Below are positions 7,821 to 15,951 of a stretch of 36,097 nucleotides of DNA, one piece after another. The position numbers and the translations under genes were made by a program. Origin of the DNA: Planctomycetota bacterium (GTDB lineage Bacteria; Planctomycetota; UBA8742; UBA2392); assembly GCA_020425605.1 (NCBI GenBank), contig JAGQRH010000035.1:1-36097 (forward strand), in the 5' to 3' direction. The notes under the pieces are model-generated. The model had not been told where the DNA came from. It searched no databases and worked only from the letters and a program-made list of their open reading frames with translations. The number at the start of each line of letters is the position of its first letter. Positions within the stretch are counted from its first letter, which is position 1.

Positions 7821-8372
7821 ATGACCAAGCTACTCGCAGTGCTTGCTGTAATGGTGATGTTCAGCGGCGCGCTTGCTGCCCAGCAGGACATCGACGTTGA
7901 GTACCCGATCGGCACATCGGTGGCCAGTGGCAGCTCGATTGATCTTGGCGACCACGCCGACAAGTCGCCGTACAACCTGACCATCCGCATCACGAATGCA
8001 GGTACCACCAACAACCTCGTTCTGGACACCAGCAGCTCAAGCCGCCCGTGCACGTGCAGTGGTGCCACGCGCGTAAACTGGCTTGTAACGCAACCCCTCA
8101 CGACAACGCTTGCACCCGGCGCGTTCATCGACTTCACGCTCGACCTGACGCCGAATGACAAGGGCAAGTGGAACGTCTTCCTGTACATCTACAGCGATGA
8201 CCCGGACTCGAGTGAGAACCCGTACGCGATCCGCTTCAACGGCACGGCCGGCAAGGCAAAGAAAGACGAAAGCTGCTCAACCAACGAAGGCGGCAACTTC
8301 GGCTTCCTGATTCTGCTGGGTGCGATCTCTGCACTTGGCGTGGGCTTGCGCATGCGCTCGTCGCGCGCATAG
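7821..8372 (+). CDS. Secreted choice-of-anchor-D-like protein with Cys-Ser-Thr C-terminal tag
   Basis: 183 residues: signal peptide (1-20, ending ALAAQ), one choice-of-anchor-D-like beta-sandwich (about 21-140; SVASGSSIDLGDH and YSDDPDSSENPYAIRF are family-like segments), then DESCST with Cys152, a hydrophobic helix (about 159-176) and the basic end RMRSSRA. It shares domain, tag and leader with the 6584 gene, and the tag with the 4656 gene. The 31 residues after the Cys equal those in the 4656 protein. Likely processed or anchored at its C-terminus in the envelope; the partner enzyme is not visible here. SD GGGGAGG precedes the ATG. Confidence 0.8.
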   Translation: MTKLLAVLAVMVMFSGALAAQQDIDVEYPIGTSVASGSSIDLGDHADKSPYNLTIRITNAGTTNNLVLDTSSSSRPCTCSGATRVNWLVTQPLTTTLAPGAFIDFTLDLTPNDKGKWNVFLYIYSDDPDSSENPYAIRFNGTAGKAKKDESCSTNEGGNFGFLILLGAISALGVGLRMRSSRA

Positions 8373-8392
8373 TTCGGATCAAGCATGCAACG

Positions 8393-8417
8393 AGGGGAGG
8401 CTTCTGCCTCCCCTTTT
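8393..8417 (+). terminator. Rho-independent terminator
   Basis: Nine-base-pair stem (8393-8401 with 8406-8414), TTCT loop and a four-T run. It separates the 7821 gene from lgt. Confidence 0.85.
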
Positions 8418-8469
8418 CGCTGCTCGCCCCGTGTTGCCGTTGGCCGCTGCCACCCCATAATCAGGCTGA

Positions 8470-9636
8470 ATGATCGACCACCCTTACATTACGGATCCCG
8501 ACTACAGCACGACGGTCATGTCGTGGTACGACGGCGCGCCGCACTTCTTCAGCAGCGTGCCGGATGGGGTCGAGGGCTGGTCTGCGCCCATCAACGTGTT
8601 TCATCTCGCGTATGGCACGATCTTTGTTTTCGCCATCGTCATGTGCCACGTCTGGTGGAAGCGCGGCAGTTTCCGCGTTCGCAAGCGCCAGGTGCTGGAC
8701 AGCGTGCTGGTGGCCGTCGCCGCCATCGTGATCGGCGGGCGCCTGGGCGAGGCGATCTTCTATCAGCCCGAATACTACTTCAGCCACCCGATGCGCATTT
8801 TGACCAATGCCAGCGGCTTCACGATCCACGGCATGATCCTGTTCACGATCATTGTCTTCTGGTTCTGGGCACGCTGGATCAAACGCCCGTGGTTCCACCT
8901 GCTGGACCAGTCCGTCATCTTCGTAGCCTTCGGGACCATTCTCGGGCGCATTGCCAACTTCATGTCGGCCGACTTGTGGGGTCGCGAAAGCAGCCTGCCC
9001 TGGGCAATGCGGTTTCCGATGCGCGGGCCGCTGTTTCGCAAGATCGTTGCCAACCCGGCCGACCAGACTTTCATGGTGGTCACGGACCAGCTGCCCGACG
9101 GAACAGAGGCCTACCACATTGAGCCGTGGACGCCCGACCAGGGCATCGAGATCCCGAAGGACGGCGTGTTCTACGACTACCCGGTCGGGAGCCACGACTC
9201 GTCGATCCACGAGATCGCCCGGCAGGTACTGACTACGCCCCGCCATCCGAGCCAGCTTTACCAGGCGATCACGGAAGGACTGGTGCTGCTGGTGATCCTG
9301 ATTCTGGTGCGCCGCAAAGCGACCAAGGTCGGCCAGCTGTCGGCCTGGTTTCTGGTCAGCTACGGCTTGCTGCGCACTTTTGCCGAGTTCTTCCGGCAAC
9401 CGGAGCCCGGTTTGGGTTTCCTGTTCGGACTGACTCGCGGGCAGTTACTAAGCCTGTCGATGGTGATCGGCGGCGTGATCCTGTTTATCTTCATCAAGCG
9501 CAAGCCGATCCTGATCGACACCATCCCGACGGATGCGCCCGGCTTCACACCGCAAGTGAAGAAGTCCAACGATACCGATTCCGCCGCCGTTGAAACCGAA
9601 GAGGACTCACACGCAACTACCAGCCAGGCGGACTAA
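8470..9636 (+). CDS. lgt: Prolipoprotein diacylglyceryl transferase
   Basis: Lgt moves diacylglycerol from phosphatidylglycerol to the lipobox cysteine of prelipoproteins in the inner membrane. The family signature is seen as GRIANFMSADLWGR (159-172), with IHG at 119-121, HPSQLYQ at 259-265 and an arginine in FRQPEPGLGF (309). Seven or so hydrophobic segments are visible. At 388 residues it is about 100 longer than E. coli Lgt, from an insertion of some 60-70 residues after the signature and a hydrophilic C-terminal tail. The ATG at 8470 has only a weak AGG upstream. Its stop overlaps the next start as TAATG, so the two are coupled. Confidence 0.9.
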   Translation: MIDHPYITDPDYSTTVMSWYDGAPHFFSSVPDGVEGWSAPINVFHLAYGTIFVFAIVMCHVWWKRGSFRVRKRQVLDSVLVAVAAIVIGGRLGEAIFYQPEYYFSHPMRILTNASGFTIHGMILFTIIVFWFWARWIKRPWFHLLDQSVIFVAFGTILGRIANFMSADLWGRESSLPWAMRFPMRGPLFRKIVANPADQTFMVVTDQLPDGTEAYHIEPWTPDQGIEIPKDGVFYDYPVGSHDSSIHEIARQVLTTPRHPSQLYQAITEGLVLLVILILVRRKATKVGQLSAWFLVSYGLLRTFAEFFRQPEPGLGFLFGLTRGQLLSLSMVIGGVILFIFIKRKPILIDTIPTDAPGFTPQVKKSNDTDSAAVETEEDSHATTSQAD

Positions 9637-10844
9637 TGCTCAAGCGGCAGGCCCAATCGAAGAAGCTGCCACTACTGATCGCCTTGCTGGCGGTGCTTGT
9701 GATTGGCGGTGTTGGTGCGTTCTTTCTGCTTCCCGAAGAGCCACCGCCACAGCCCAAACCGCCCGCACCAATCCCGCAGGCAAACGAGCCCGGGCATCAG
9801 AATCCACCGGACACGGACCCCCTCACGGCCGATCCCAACGCCCGCCCGCGACCAAAGCCCAAGCCGGGTGCACCGGACCGCGTCGACGTCGCACAGGCCA
9901 TGGCGAACGAAGTGCGCGACGGGCTGGATGCGATTCGCGCCCGGCTTGAGCTGAAGTTCAAGTACGCCGAATATCAGCTGGACCGCAGCTGGACGCTCGA
10001 GCTGATCATGCGCAAGCTTGAGCGCTTGGATGGCGAGTACTTCCTGGGGACGGATTACACCCTGGCGCTGCCCCAGGGTGATGAGCCCGTCGCCGAAATC
10101 AGCTGTGTGACCATCAAGGGCGCTGAGCTGCCCGACGGGCCTGTGCGGCTCACCGTAAACTTGCGCACCGGCGAATCCACCACCACCGGGCGCATCTTTG
10201 CACGCGACAAGGCAGGCCGCGTGTTGCTGGCCGATGCAGCCTACGCCCAGGCTACGCGCATTCTTCAAAACGCCGTCCTGAACCACGCAAACATGCAGGC
10301 TGATATCGGTGACGGCATCCTGGCACCGCTCGAGAATACGCTGCGCGCCTGGCGCGTGGACCCTTTTATCGACAGCGATTTCAAGGCGGCCGAGGTGGCC
10401 GGGCGATCGCTGACCATAGAATTCGCCTGCCGGACGGTTCAGGGCGAAGAACTGTCCGAGCCGGCGGTGATCACGGTCGACTATGGCGCGCGCAGCGTCG
10501 TCCTGAGTCGCGTCAGTGCCCCAACGTGGATGCCGATGCCTAGCAACCGGGAGAAGTTCAAAGACGACTGCCGCTGGTCACTGCGGGCGATGACTACGCA
10601 GCTTGCCCGCCAGCTCGCAGATGGAAAGAGCGCTGAGGAAGTAAGAGTCGGCGGGGTCAACTCACTGCACTGGGTGCTGACCAGCCTGGGGGTTCTGCCA
10701 TTCGAGTTGAAGGTAGAGATATCCGCCGATACGCCGCAGACGGTAGCTGTCGAGGTGTCCACCAACTTCGGTCGGCCGCTGCCATTCAAGCGGCTGCGAT
10801 ATGTCGCACAGGTCGGCAGCAAGCTGTCCGACTACGCGGACTGA
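9636..10844 (+). CDS. Membrane-anchored protein of unknown function with internal duplication
   Basis: 402 residues, not recognised. The N-terminus is cytoplasmic and basic (KRQAQSKK), followed by one helix (about 11-31) and a Pro-rich spacer (35-75), so the rest should face the periplasm. Two similar units are visible: around ISCVTIKGAELPDGPVRLTV and around IEFACRTVQGEELSEPAVITV, each preceded by an alpha-helical segment; a third, weaker unit may follow. The start overlaps the lgt stop by one base (TAATG), suggesting a role linked to lipoprotein maturation or the envelope, though this is only inference from position. Confidence 0.7.
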   Translation: MLKRQAQSKKLPLLIALLAVLVIGGVGAFFLLPEEPPPQPKPPAPIPQANEPGHQNPPDTDPLTADPNARPRPKPKPGAPDRVDVAQAMANEVRDGLDAIRARLELKFKYAEYQLDRSWTLELIMRKLERLDGEYFLGTDYTLALPQGDEPVAEISCVTIKGAELPDGPVRLTVNLRTGESTTTGRIFARDKAGRVLLADAAYAQATRILQNAVLNHANMQADIGDGILAPLENTLRAWRVDPFIDSDFKAAEVAGRSLTIEFACRTVQGEELSEPAVITVDYGARSVVLSRVSAPTWMPMPSNREKFKDDCRWSLRAMTTQLARQLADGKSAEEVRVGGVNSLHWVLTSLGVLPFELKVEISADTPQTVAVEVSTNFGRPLPFKRLRYVAQVGSKLSDYAD

Positions 10845-10851
10845 TTTTTTT
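10826..10851 (+). terminator. Possible terminator overlapping the end of the 9636 gene
   Basis: GTCCG (10826-10830) pairs with CGGAC (10837-10841), followed by TGA and seven Ts. The stem is short, so this is a weak candidate. Confidence 0.4.
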
Positions 10852-10940
10852 CGCGACCCGGCCCCCCAAAAAGCCCAAAATGTGCGAACCGCGCTTGGCC
10901 CTTACTCGTAGTAGGGATTGAAGTTGTGAAGGGGCCCCTG

Positions 10941-13154
10941 ATGTCTTCAAGTCGTTTTAGCGGACTCAACATTGCCTTGCTGGGCGTGGCCGTAATTTCG
11001 CTCATGTTCGGCGCATACGGGTTCTTCGTCGGCGGCATGGGTGGTTCATCGCCGGCTACCAACGCAGTGGGCACGGCCGCACTTGATGGCGACCTGGACC
11101 GGGATGCTGACCGCCCTGCACCGCTGTCGGAAGATTCTGGCAACAAGAACAACCGCACAACCAAGCGCGAGTCCAACACCGGTAAGTCCCCCACCGAGTC
11201 CAAGGACCCCGCACCCACCTACAACAATCCTGACGATATTCCTGAGGTTGAAGTCGCCTCTAACCCCAGCGACTCCGGCAACGCAGAGATACGCGGCGTC
11301 GTGCTCGACCCCAATGGCGCGCCTGTCCCCAATGCAACCGTGACGGCCCGCCGAAGTGACCTCGAACTCAAGCCGCCACAGTACGAGCAGGACGAAATCG
11401 AACGCTATCGAACTGAAGTCTCCGAATTCCTGGCACGCACCGCCCGCGAAACCCGCACTACCAGCAGCAACGAAGACGGCGCGTTCGCTTTCAAGGGTCT
11501 CGATGAGACACTGGCGTACGACCTCAGCGCCACCTGCGACAGTGTAGGCGCGGGTGAGATCTCACGAGTCGCGGCCGGCGACAAGGTGATCATCCTGCTA
11601 TCCAGCGAATCGATGCTGCTTGGGCGCGTCGAGACCACCGACGGCAAACCGGTGACCAGCTTCAGCGTTCGCTATTGGCGCCAGAATCGCCAGTGGCAGG
11701 CCAGCACCCGCAACTTCGACGACGAAGAGGGCAGATTCAGCATCCCCGCCAAGGCCGGTTTCATGCAGTTGCAGGTAACCGCCACCGGCTTTACCCACGA
11801 CAAGCCGACCGACGTACAGGTGGGCGAAAGCAACGAAGAAACGGTGATCGTAGTCGACACCGCCGCGATCCTCAGCGGCATCGTAACTGATAAAGAGGGC
11901 AGCCCCCTGCCGGGCGTCGACGTGCGTGTGGGCGGGGGCGACGACAACCGCCGCGGCTGGGGCCAACAGAACAGCGGTCCGTCCGCAACAACCGACAGCA
12001 AGGGCCGCTATCGTTTCGACACGCTGGCGCCCAAGGAAACCAAATTCACCGCCTCACTCGGTGAGATGTCTGAGTCAAGCACCGTCACGCTCGTGCAGGG
12101 CGAGAACAAGCTCGACTTCCAGATGGACGTCGGCGCTATCCTGCGCATTCGCCTTACGGATCCGAATGGCAAGCCGGTTGAAGCCGACCAGATCTGGTTC
12201 CAGGAAAAGGGCAACCGTGGCTGGCCTCGTCCCGAGCGCATGCCGGGCAAGGAGCCCGGGTTGGCCGAGTACGCGGGCATGAAGCCCGGCGAGTATGTCA
12301 TGACCGTCTCAGCCGGGGGCTTCCCGGCCGTCAAGCAGGACATCAAGGTCGACGGCGGCAGCAACGAGATCAGCGTCAAGTTCACGAATGGCGCCATGCT
12401 GACCGGAATTGTCAGCAGCAGCACCGGCAGCAAGATTGCCAACATCAGCGTGCGTCTGCGCAAGTCCGAAGAGGGCCCTTGGGGCGGCTGGGGTACCGGT
12501 CGCATCGCGCAGGTAGACGCCGAAGGCAACTACAAGCTCGGGCCCGCTGAGCCAGGGCAGTGGACACTCGAGGTGTATTCGAACTCCGACTGGAACAATT
12601 CGGTCTACACGAACACGATCACACTGGCCGAAGGGGACAACGTCCAGCACGTCAGCGTCGATGCGGGCGCAACGGTCATCTGCAAGGTCGTAGATGAAGC
12701 CGGCAATGCCGTCTCGTGGGCCAACATCCAGCTTCAGGGCGTGAAGTCGTACAACCAGAACTCCAGCAATGACGGCACGGCAACGATTTCATTCGTCGAG
12801 GTCGGCAGCTACACCCTGATCGCGAGTTCTCGCGGGCTGGCGTCGCCGGCGCAGTTCATCTCCCTGCGCGCGGGCGACAACCCGATCACCGTCACCCTGC
12901 AGAAGCCGAATTCGTGCCGCCTGACGCACGTCTACCCTGATACCCAGGCCTCCAAGGCCGGCTTGCAGGTTGGTGACCTGATCGTCGAGTACAACGGCGC
13001 AGCCATCACCAGCTGGGGAGGGCTCAGCAAGGCCATCGGTGCCACGAAGGCAACGGACGATGTAACCGTGCTGGTTGAGCGTGGCGGGTCGATGTTGACT
13101 TTGACGCTCAAGGGTGGCTACGTTGGCATCGAAGGCACGGACGCCGTGCGCTAG
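10941..13154 (+). CDS. Membrane-anchored carboxypeptidase-regulatory-like repeat protein with C-terminal PDZ domain
   Basis: 737 residues. One N-terminal helix (about 8-30) anchors a long periplasmic part. After an Asp/Asn/Pro-rich spacer come several carboxypeptidase-regulatory-like beta-sandwich repeats, marked by IRGVVLDPNGAPVPNATVTA, LSGIVTDKEGSPLPGVDVRV, LTGIVSSSTGSKIANISVRL and similar segments. The last 80 residues form a PDZ-like domain (SKAGLQVGDLIVEYNG). PDZ domains bind C-termini, but no protease domain is present. I start at the ATG at 10941; an in-frame GTG at 10926 would add five residues. GGGG lies 9-12 nt upstream. Likely envelope-associated; partner unknown. Confidence 0.78.
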   Translation: MSSSRFSGLNIALLGVAVISLMFGAYGFFVGGMGGSSPATNAVGTAALDGDLDRDADRPAPLSEDSGNKNNRTTKRESNTGKSPTESKDPAPTYNNPDDIPEVEVASNPSDSGNAEIRGVVLDPNGAPVPNATVTARRSDLELKPPQYEQDEIERYRTEVSEFLARTARETRTTSSNEDGAFAFKGLDETLAYDLSATCDSVGAGEISRVAAGDKVIILLSSESMLLGRVETTDGKPVTSFSVRYWRQNRQWQASTRNFDDEEGRFSIPAKAGFMQLQVTATGFTHDKPTDVQVGESNEETVIVVDTAAILSGIVTDKEGSPLPGVDVRVGGGDDNRRGWGQQNSGPSATTDSKGRYRFDTLAPKETKFTASLGEMSESSTVTLVQGENKLDFQMDVGAILRIRLTDPNGKPVEADQIWFQEKGNRGWPRPERMPGKEPGLAEYAGMKPGEYVMTVSAGGFPAVKQDIKVDGGSNEISVKFTNGAMLTGIVSSSTGSKIANISVRLRKSEEGPWGGWGTGRIAQVDAEGNYKLGPAEPGQWTLEVYSNSDWNNSVYTNTITLAEGDNVQHVSVDAGATVICKVVDEAGNAVSWANIQLQGVKSYNQNSSNDGTATISFVEVGSYTLIASSRGLASPAQFISLRAGDNPITVTLQKPNSCRLTHVYPDTQASKAGLQVGDLIVEYNGAAITSWGGLSKAIGATKATDDVTVLVERGGSMLTLTLKGGYVGIEGTDAVR

Positions 13155-13169
13155 CCCACAGGACCTACA

Positions 13170-13838
13170 TTGACCGAAAACCGCCAGCCCGATTGGGATG
13201 CGAAGAAGTCGCATTACCAGCGCGACGATGTCGTGGATGCGTACGACAACCGTCGCTTCAAAGGCGGCGTTGCTGGCCCGAAGTCTGAGCGCAAGTGGCA
13301 GATGATCCTGAAAGCCGTGCGCGGCCTGCCCGACATCAAGACCGTGCTGGACCTGCCCTGTGGCACCGGTCGCTTTACTTCGCGCTTTCTTGAGCACGGC
13401 TGGACGCTGATCAACGGCGACATCTCAGGGCCGATGCTGGCGCGCGCCCGGGAGTACGGTGAAGGCAACCCCGCGCTCATCGGCAGTGCGCGCATGAACG
13501 CCGAGCAGCTGCCGTTCAAGGACGGCACGCTGGACCTGGTAATCAGCATCCGCTTCCTGATGCACGTGCCGCACGATGTGCGCATCCGCATCTTCCGCGA
13601 GTACGCGCGCGCCTCAAAGCGCTACGTCGTGCTGGACGTTCGCCACAAATACTGCCTCAACCTTTGGTGGAAGAAATTCCGCAAGGGTCTCGGCATGAAG
13701 GTGAAAGTGCCTGAGCATCGCTACGGCATTGCGGAGCTCGAGCGCGACGTGGACGAGGCCGGCATGCGCATCGTGCGCAAGGTATGGAATGCCCCGCCCT
13801 TCAGCGAGAAGCTGGTCCTGCTGTGTGAGAAGAAGTAG
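13170..13838 (+). CDS. Class I SAM-dependent methyltransferase
   Basis: 222 residues. Motif I is [11 protein letters not shown] (59-69), the S-adenosylmethionine loop; [14 protein letters not shown] follows as the acidic post-motif, then [23 protein letters not shown] as motif IV and after. This is the methyltransferase-11/25 pattern, usually acting on small molecules; the substrate cannot be told. The likely start is the TTG at 13170, 6 nt after AGGA and 15 nt beyond the preceding stop. Its TAG abuts the nuoC stop codon on the other strand with no base between. Confidence 0.82.
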   Translation: MTENRQPDWDAKKSHYQRDDVVDAYDNRRFKGGVAGPKSERKWQMILKAVRGLPDIKTVLDLPCGTGRFTSRFLEHGWTLINGDISGPMLARAREYGEGNPALIGSARMNAEQLPFKDGTLDLVISIRFLMHVPHDVRIRIFREYARASKRYVVLDVRHKYCLNLWWKKFRKGLGMKVKVPEHRYGIAELERDVDEAGMRIVRKVWNAPPFSEKLVLLCEKK

Positions 13839-14444
13839 CTACTCGAGCTCTTCGGCGCGGACAAAGTTGTCGCGCTCGCCGCGGCCGGTGAGCGGGTAGT
13901 CCTTGCGCAGCGGGAAGTGCTCGTAGTAATCGGGCAGCAGCACCCTGCGCAGGTCCGGGTGGCCGTCGAATTCGATCCCGAACATGTCGTACACTTCGCG
14001 CTCAATCCAGGTCGCGCCGTGATAGACGCCGCCGGCCGTCGGAACGCGCGGGTCGGACTCGGGAACGTCGGCCGTCAGGCGCACGCGCTTGAACTTGCTG
14101 GCGCTGTAGACGATGTAGATCATGGTGAATCGGCGTTCCGGCTCAAAGTCCGGGCGGCGCATGTTGTCCACCGCCGTAACGTCGACAATCATGTTGAACA
14201 TCAAGTCCGGGTCGTGCTTCAGGATCCTGAGCGCCTCGACCACGTTGGCGCGGTCCGACTTGATGATGGTCTGCTTGAATTCGGTGACGATCTCGCTGAA
14301 CTTGCCGGCCAGCTTGCCCTTCAGCAGGTCGTGATCCAGCTGATTTTCCTCGAGTACACGGGCCGTCTTCGTCGGCTTGTCGTGCGTCGGCGGCAGCTTC
14401 TTTTCAGGAGCGGCAGGAGCAGCAGGCTTGGCGGCATCCGTCAT
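13839..14444 (-). CDS. nuoC: NADH-quinone oxidoreductase subunit C
   Basis: NuoC is part of the hydrophilic arm of complex I. The 201-residue protein ends with the family signature IEREVYDMFGIEFDGHPDLR (147-166) followed by LPDYYEHFPLRKDYPL. The first 30 residues are Ala/Pro/Lys-rich and not conserved in the family. It starts 2 nt after the nuoB stop, so it belongs to a nuoA-nuoB-nuoC transcript. It is not fused to NuoD, and nuoD does not follow: the next sequence is the end of a convergent methyltransferase gene. Confidence 0.93.
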   Translation of the reverse strand: MTDAAKPAAPAAPEKKLPPTHDKPTKTARVLEENQLDHDLLKGKLAGKFSEIVTEFKQTIIKSDRANVVEALRILKHDPDLMFNMIVDVTAVDNMRRPDFEPERRFTMIYIVYSASKFKRVRLTADVPESDPRVPTAGGVYHGATWIEREVYDMFGIEFDGHPDLRRVLLPDYYEHFPLRKDYPLTGRGERDNFVRAEELE

Positions 14445-14446
14445 GT

Positions 14447-14962
14447 CTAGTTGGCCTCTACGGTCGGGCGGGTGAACTCACCGCGCTCGGCCTGTCCGTC
14501 GATGATCTGCTGGATCTTGAGCACGCCGTCAATCAGGCTTTCCGGGCGCGGCGGGCAGCCGGGGATGTAGACGTCCACCGGGATGAACTGATCCACGCCC
14601 TGGATCTGCGGGTAGGTGTTGAAGACGCCGCCCGTGCTTGCACAGGCGCCCATGCTGATCACCCACTTCGGCTCGCCCATTTGCTGGTAGATTTCCGCCA
14701 GCACCGGCATCATCTTCAACACGACTCGGCCGCTGACGATCAGCAGGTCCGATTGTCGGGGGCTGAAGCGAATCACTTCTGCGCCGAAGCGTGCCAAATC
14801 GTAGCGGCTGTTCAGTGTTGCCATCATCTCGATGGCGCAACAGGCGGTGCCGAACGGATACGGCCACAGGCTGTTCTTGCGCGCCCAGCCGATCACCTTG
14901 TTCACCTGCGTGGTGAAAAAGCCGTCGCCGGCGAGAGAGGGAATCATCTGCTCAAGGCCCAT
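14447..14962 (-). CDS. nuoB: NADH-quinone oxidoreductase subunit B
   Basis: NuoB holds iron-sulfur cluster N2, which hands electrons to quinone. All four ligands are present in 171 residues: the tandem Cys41-Cys42 in [10 protein letters not shown], Cys107 in MGACASTGG and Cys136 in PGCPPRPE. The ATG at 14962 lies 10 nt after the nuoA stop with AGAGAGA upstream. The open frame extends upstream to 15064, but that part lies inside nuoA and lacks family similarity. Confidence 0.95.
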   Translation of the reverse strand: MGLEQMIPSLAGDGFFTTQVNKVIGWARKNSLWPYPFGTACCAIEMMATLNSRYDLARFGAEVIRFSPRQSDLLIVSGRVVLKMMPVLAEIYQQMGEPKWVISMGACASTGGVFNTYPQIQGVDQFIPVDVYIPGCPPRPESLIDGVLKIQQIIDGQAERGEFTRPTVEAN

Positions 14963-14972
14963 GCGCGTCTCT

Positions 14973-15416
14973 CTAGGCTGCCTTCTTTGCGTCCATCGCA
15001 GCCAGGTCATGCTGAACGACCTCGTCAGGCGAATGGCCGAGAGGCACGTTCCAGTCCAGAACACCCTTGCGCCATGCGTAAAGCAGGCCGAAGCCCAGCA
15101 CGGCGATGAAGACAGCTACTTCCGCGAGATATTCAACGCCCTTGCCGCCCTTGACGTCGCTGAGGAACGTCATCGCGTAAGGCGCCAGCAGCACCGTCTC
15201 AATGTCGAACAGTACGAAGAGCATCGAGAGCACAAAGAAGCGCACGTTGAACTCGGTGCGAGTCTCGCCGATCTGCGGCACGCCGCACTCGTAGGGCTCT
15301 TCCTTCATGAAGCCCTTCTTGCGCTTGCCGATGAGCATCGACGTGATCAATCCGCCGCTTGCAACGGCGAAGATCAGGAACGCGTACAGGCCAAGACTGA
15401 AGATATCGGCGGTCAC
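14973..15416 (-). CDS. nuoA: NADH-quinone oxidoreductase subunit A
   Basis: Small membrane subunit of complex I, 147 residues with three helices. Family marks are [20 protein letters not shown] after helix 1 and [13 protein letters not shown] in helix 2. The C-terminus carries a hydrophilic tail (about 25 residues) beyond the usual end. I chose the GTG at 15416, preceded by GGAG at 9 nt; the open frame continues upstream to 15599 through the leader and its repeat without family similarity. First gene of the nuoABC set, with an unusually long leader. Confidence 0.93.
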   Translation of the reverse strand: MTADIFSLGLYAFLIFAVASGGLITSMLIGKRKKGFMKEEPYECGVPQIGETRTEFNVRFFVLSMLFVLFDIETVLLAPYAMTFLSDVKGGKGVEYLAEVAVFIAVLGFGLLYAWRKGVLDWNVPLGHSPDEVVQHDLAAMDAKKAA

Positions 15417-15491
15417 GTACTCTTGCTCCAAAGGTCTGACAGGTAACGATTTAACGCGTAGAAGGCGCTGTGGCAAGAGGCGAAGCCTCGC

Positions 15492-15559
15492 GGAGTCTGG
15501 AGTGGAGCCGACAGTGGTGTGGACTTTGACACTGGACTCCGGACACAAGACCCCAGACC
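15492..15559. repeat. Palindromic repeat, intergenic copy
   Basis: About 68 bp of alternating GTCTGG/CCAGAC and GGAGT/ACTCC blocks whose two ends are complementary. It resembles the stretch at 23754-23826 inside ygiQ in block composition and palindromic form. It lies in the nuoA leader, about 75 bp before the GTG. Confidence 0.6.
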
Positions 15560-15576
15560 GGCCATTAAGCGCGGCA

Positions 15577-15603
15577 GGGGTGCCTGCTTTCGCAGACACC
15601 CCT
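15577..15603 (-). promoter_or_regulatory. GAAA-capped hairpin in the nuoA leader
   Basis: Stem of seven pairs, one mismatch, then four pairs, closed on the minus strand by a GAAA (GNRA) tetraloop. No U-run follows, so an intrinsic terminator is unlikely. Confidence 0.45.
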
Positions 15604-15661
15604 AATCCAGCGTATATCTACGCAGGGGATGGGCTCGTCTAGCCAAGCCCGTCGGTCCTGA

Positions 15662-15718
15662 CTAGCCTTGCCCCCCACGCTTTCGACAGTCATCTTTACT
15701 CACAGATCACCTCCTTTC
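15662..15718 (-). promoter_or_regulatory. Very strong Shine-Dalgarno with possible 13-codon leader peptide
   Basis: AAAGGAGGTGATC (15706-15718 on the minus strand) complements the conserved 16S rRNA 3' end over 13 nt. A GTG at 15703, 6 nt after AGGAGG, opens a 13-codon frame (MSKDDCRKRGGQG) ending in TAG at 15662. A second frame from an ATG at 15693 would give 42 residues. Neither resembles a known protein. Confidence 0.3.
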
Positions 15719-15847
15719 GTATGGGTCTTGGCGTCGCCCGGTGCTGAAAGCTGTGCACCCGCGAGGCCGATCTGTTCCCGCCCGCGTCCGGGCGACATAG
15801 TGCGCGGTTTCCCGCGACGCCCGCCGTAAGTGCTTGCGGACATAGGA

Positions 15848-15875
15848 AGTGTACCCCTCAACCTTGACGCGTCAA
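15848..15875 (-). promoter_or_regulatory. Promoter of nuoABC with a palindromic -35 region
   Basis: On the minus strand: TTGACG (15875-15870), a 16-bp spacer and TACACT (15853-15848). The -35 hexamer is inside a perfect 14-bp palindrome, CTTGACGCGTCAAG (15863-15876), which could be an operator. The same -10 hexamer and spacer length occur before ygiQ. Confidence 0.6.
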
Positions 15876-15951
15876 GCGAGTTACCGACACTTTCTTTTCC
15901 ACAGATTGTTAGAGGTTCGTGGATATGGCGGGGTTGTGACGCAGCCCACGA

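Larger units (their letters stand above)
15417..15951 (-). promoter_or_regulatory. Structured leader of nuoA (535-bp region without a recognised gene)
   Basis: Read on the minus strand this holds a promoter (15848-15875), then about 425 nt of GC-rich leader. Visible are a long-range 9-bp pairing (GTCGCCCGG with CCGGGCGAC), a 13-nt exact complement of the common 16S rRNA 3' end (15706-15718), a short stem with ends GGGCT/AGCCC near 15630-15650, a tetraloop hairpin (15577-15603), a 13-nt palindrome GAGGCGAAGCCTC near 15477-15489, and a palindromic repeat (15492-15559). I could not match it to a known riboswitch or small RNA. Confidence 0.5.

Noticed and set aside
15700..15720. Possible 3' end of a 16S rRNA gene on the plus strand
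   Set aside because: Only the anti-Shine-Dalgarno-like core matches; the conserved 16S sequence before it is absent. It fits better as a strong Shine-Dalgarno on the minus strand.
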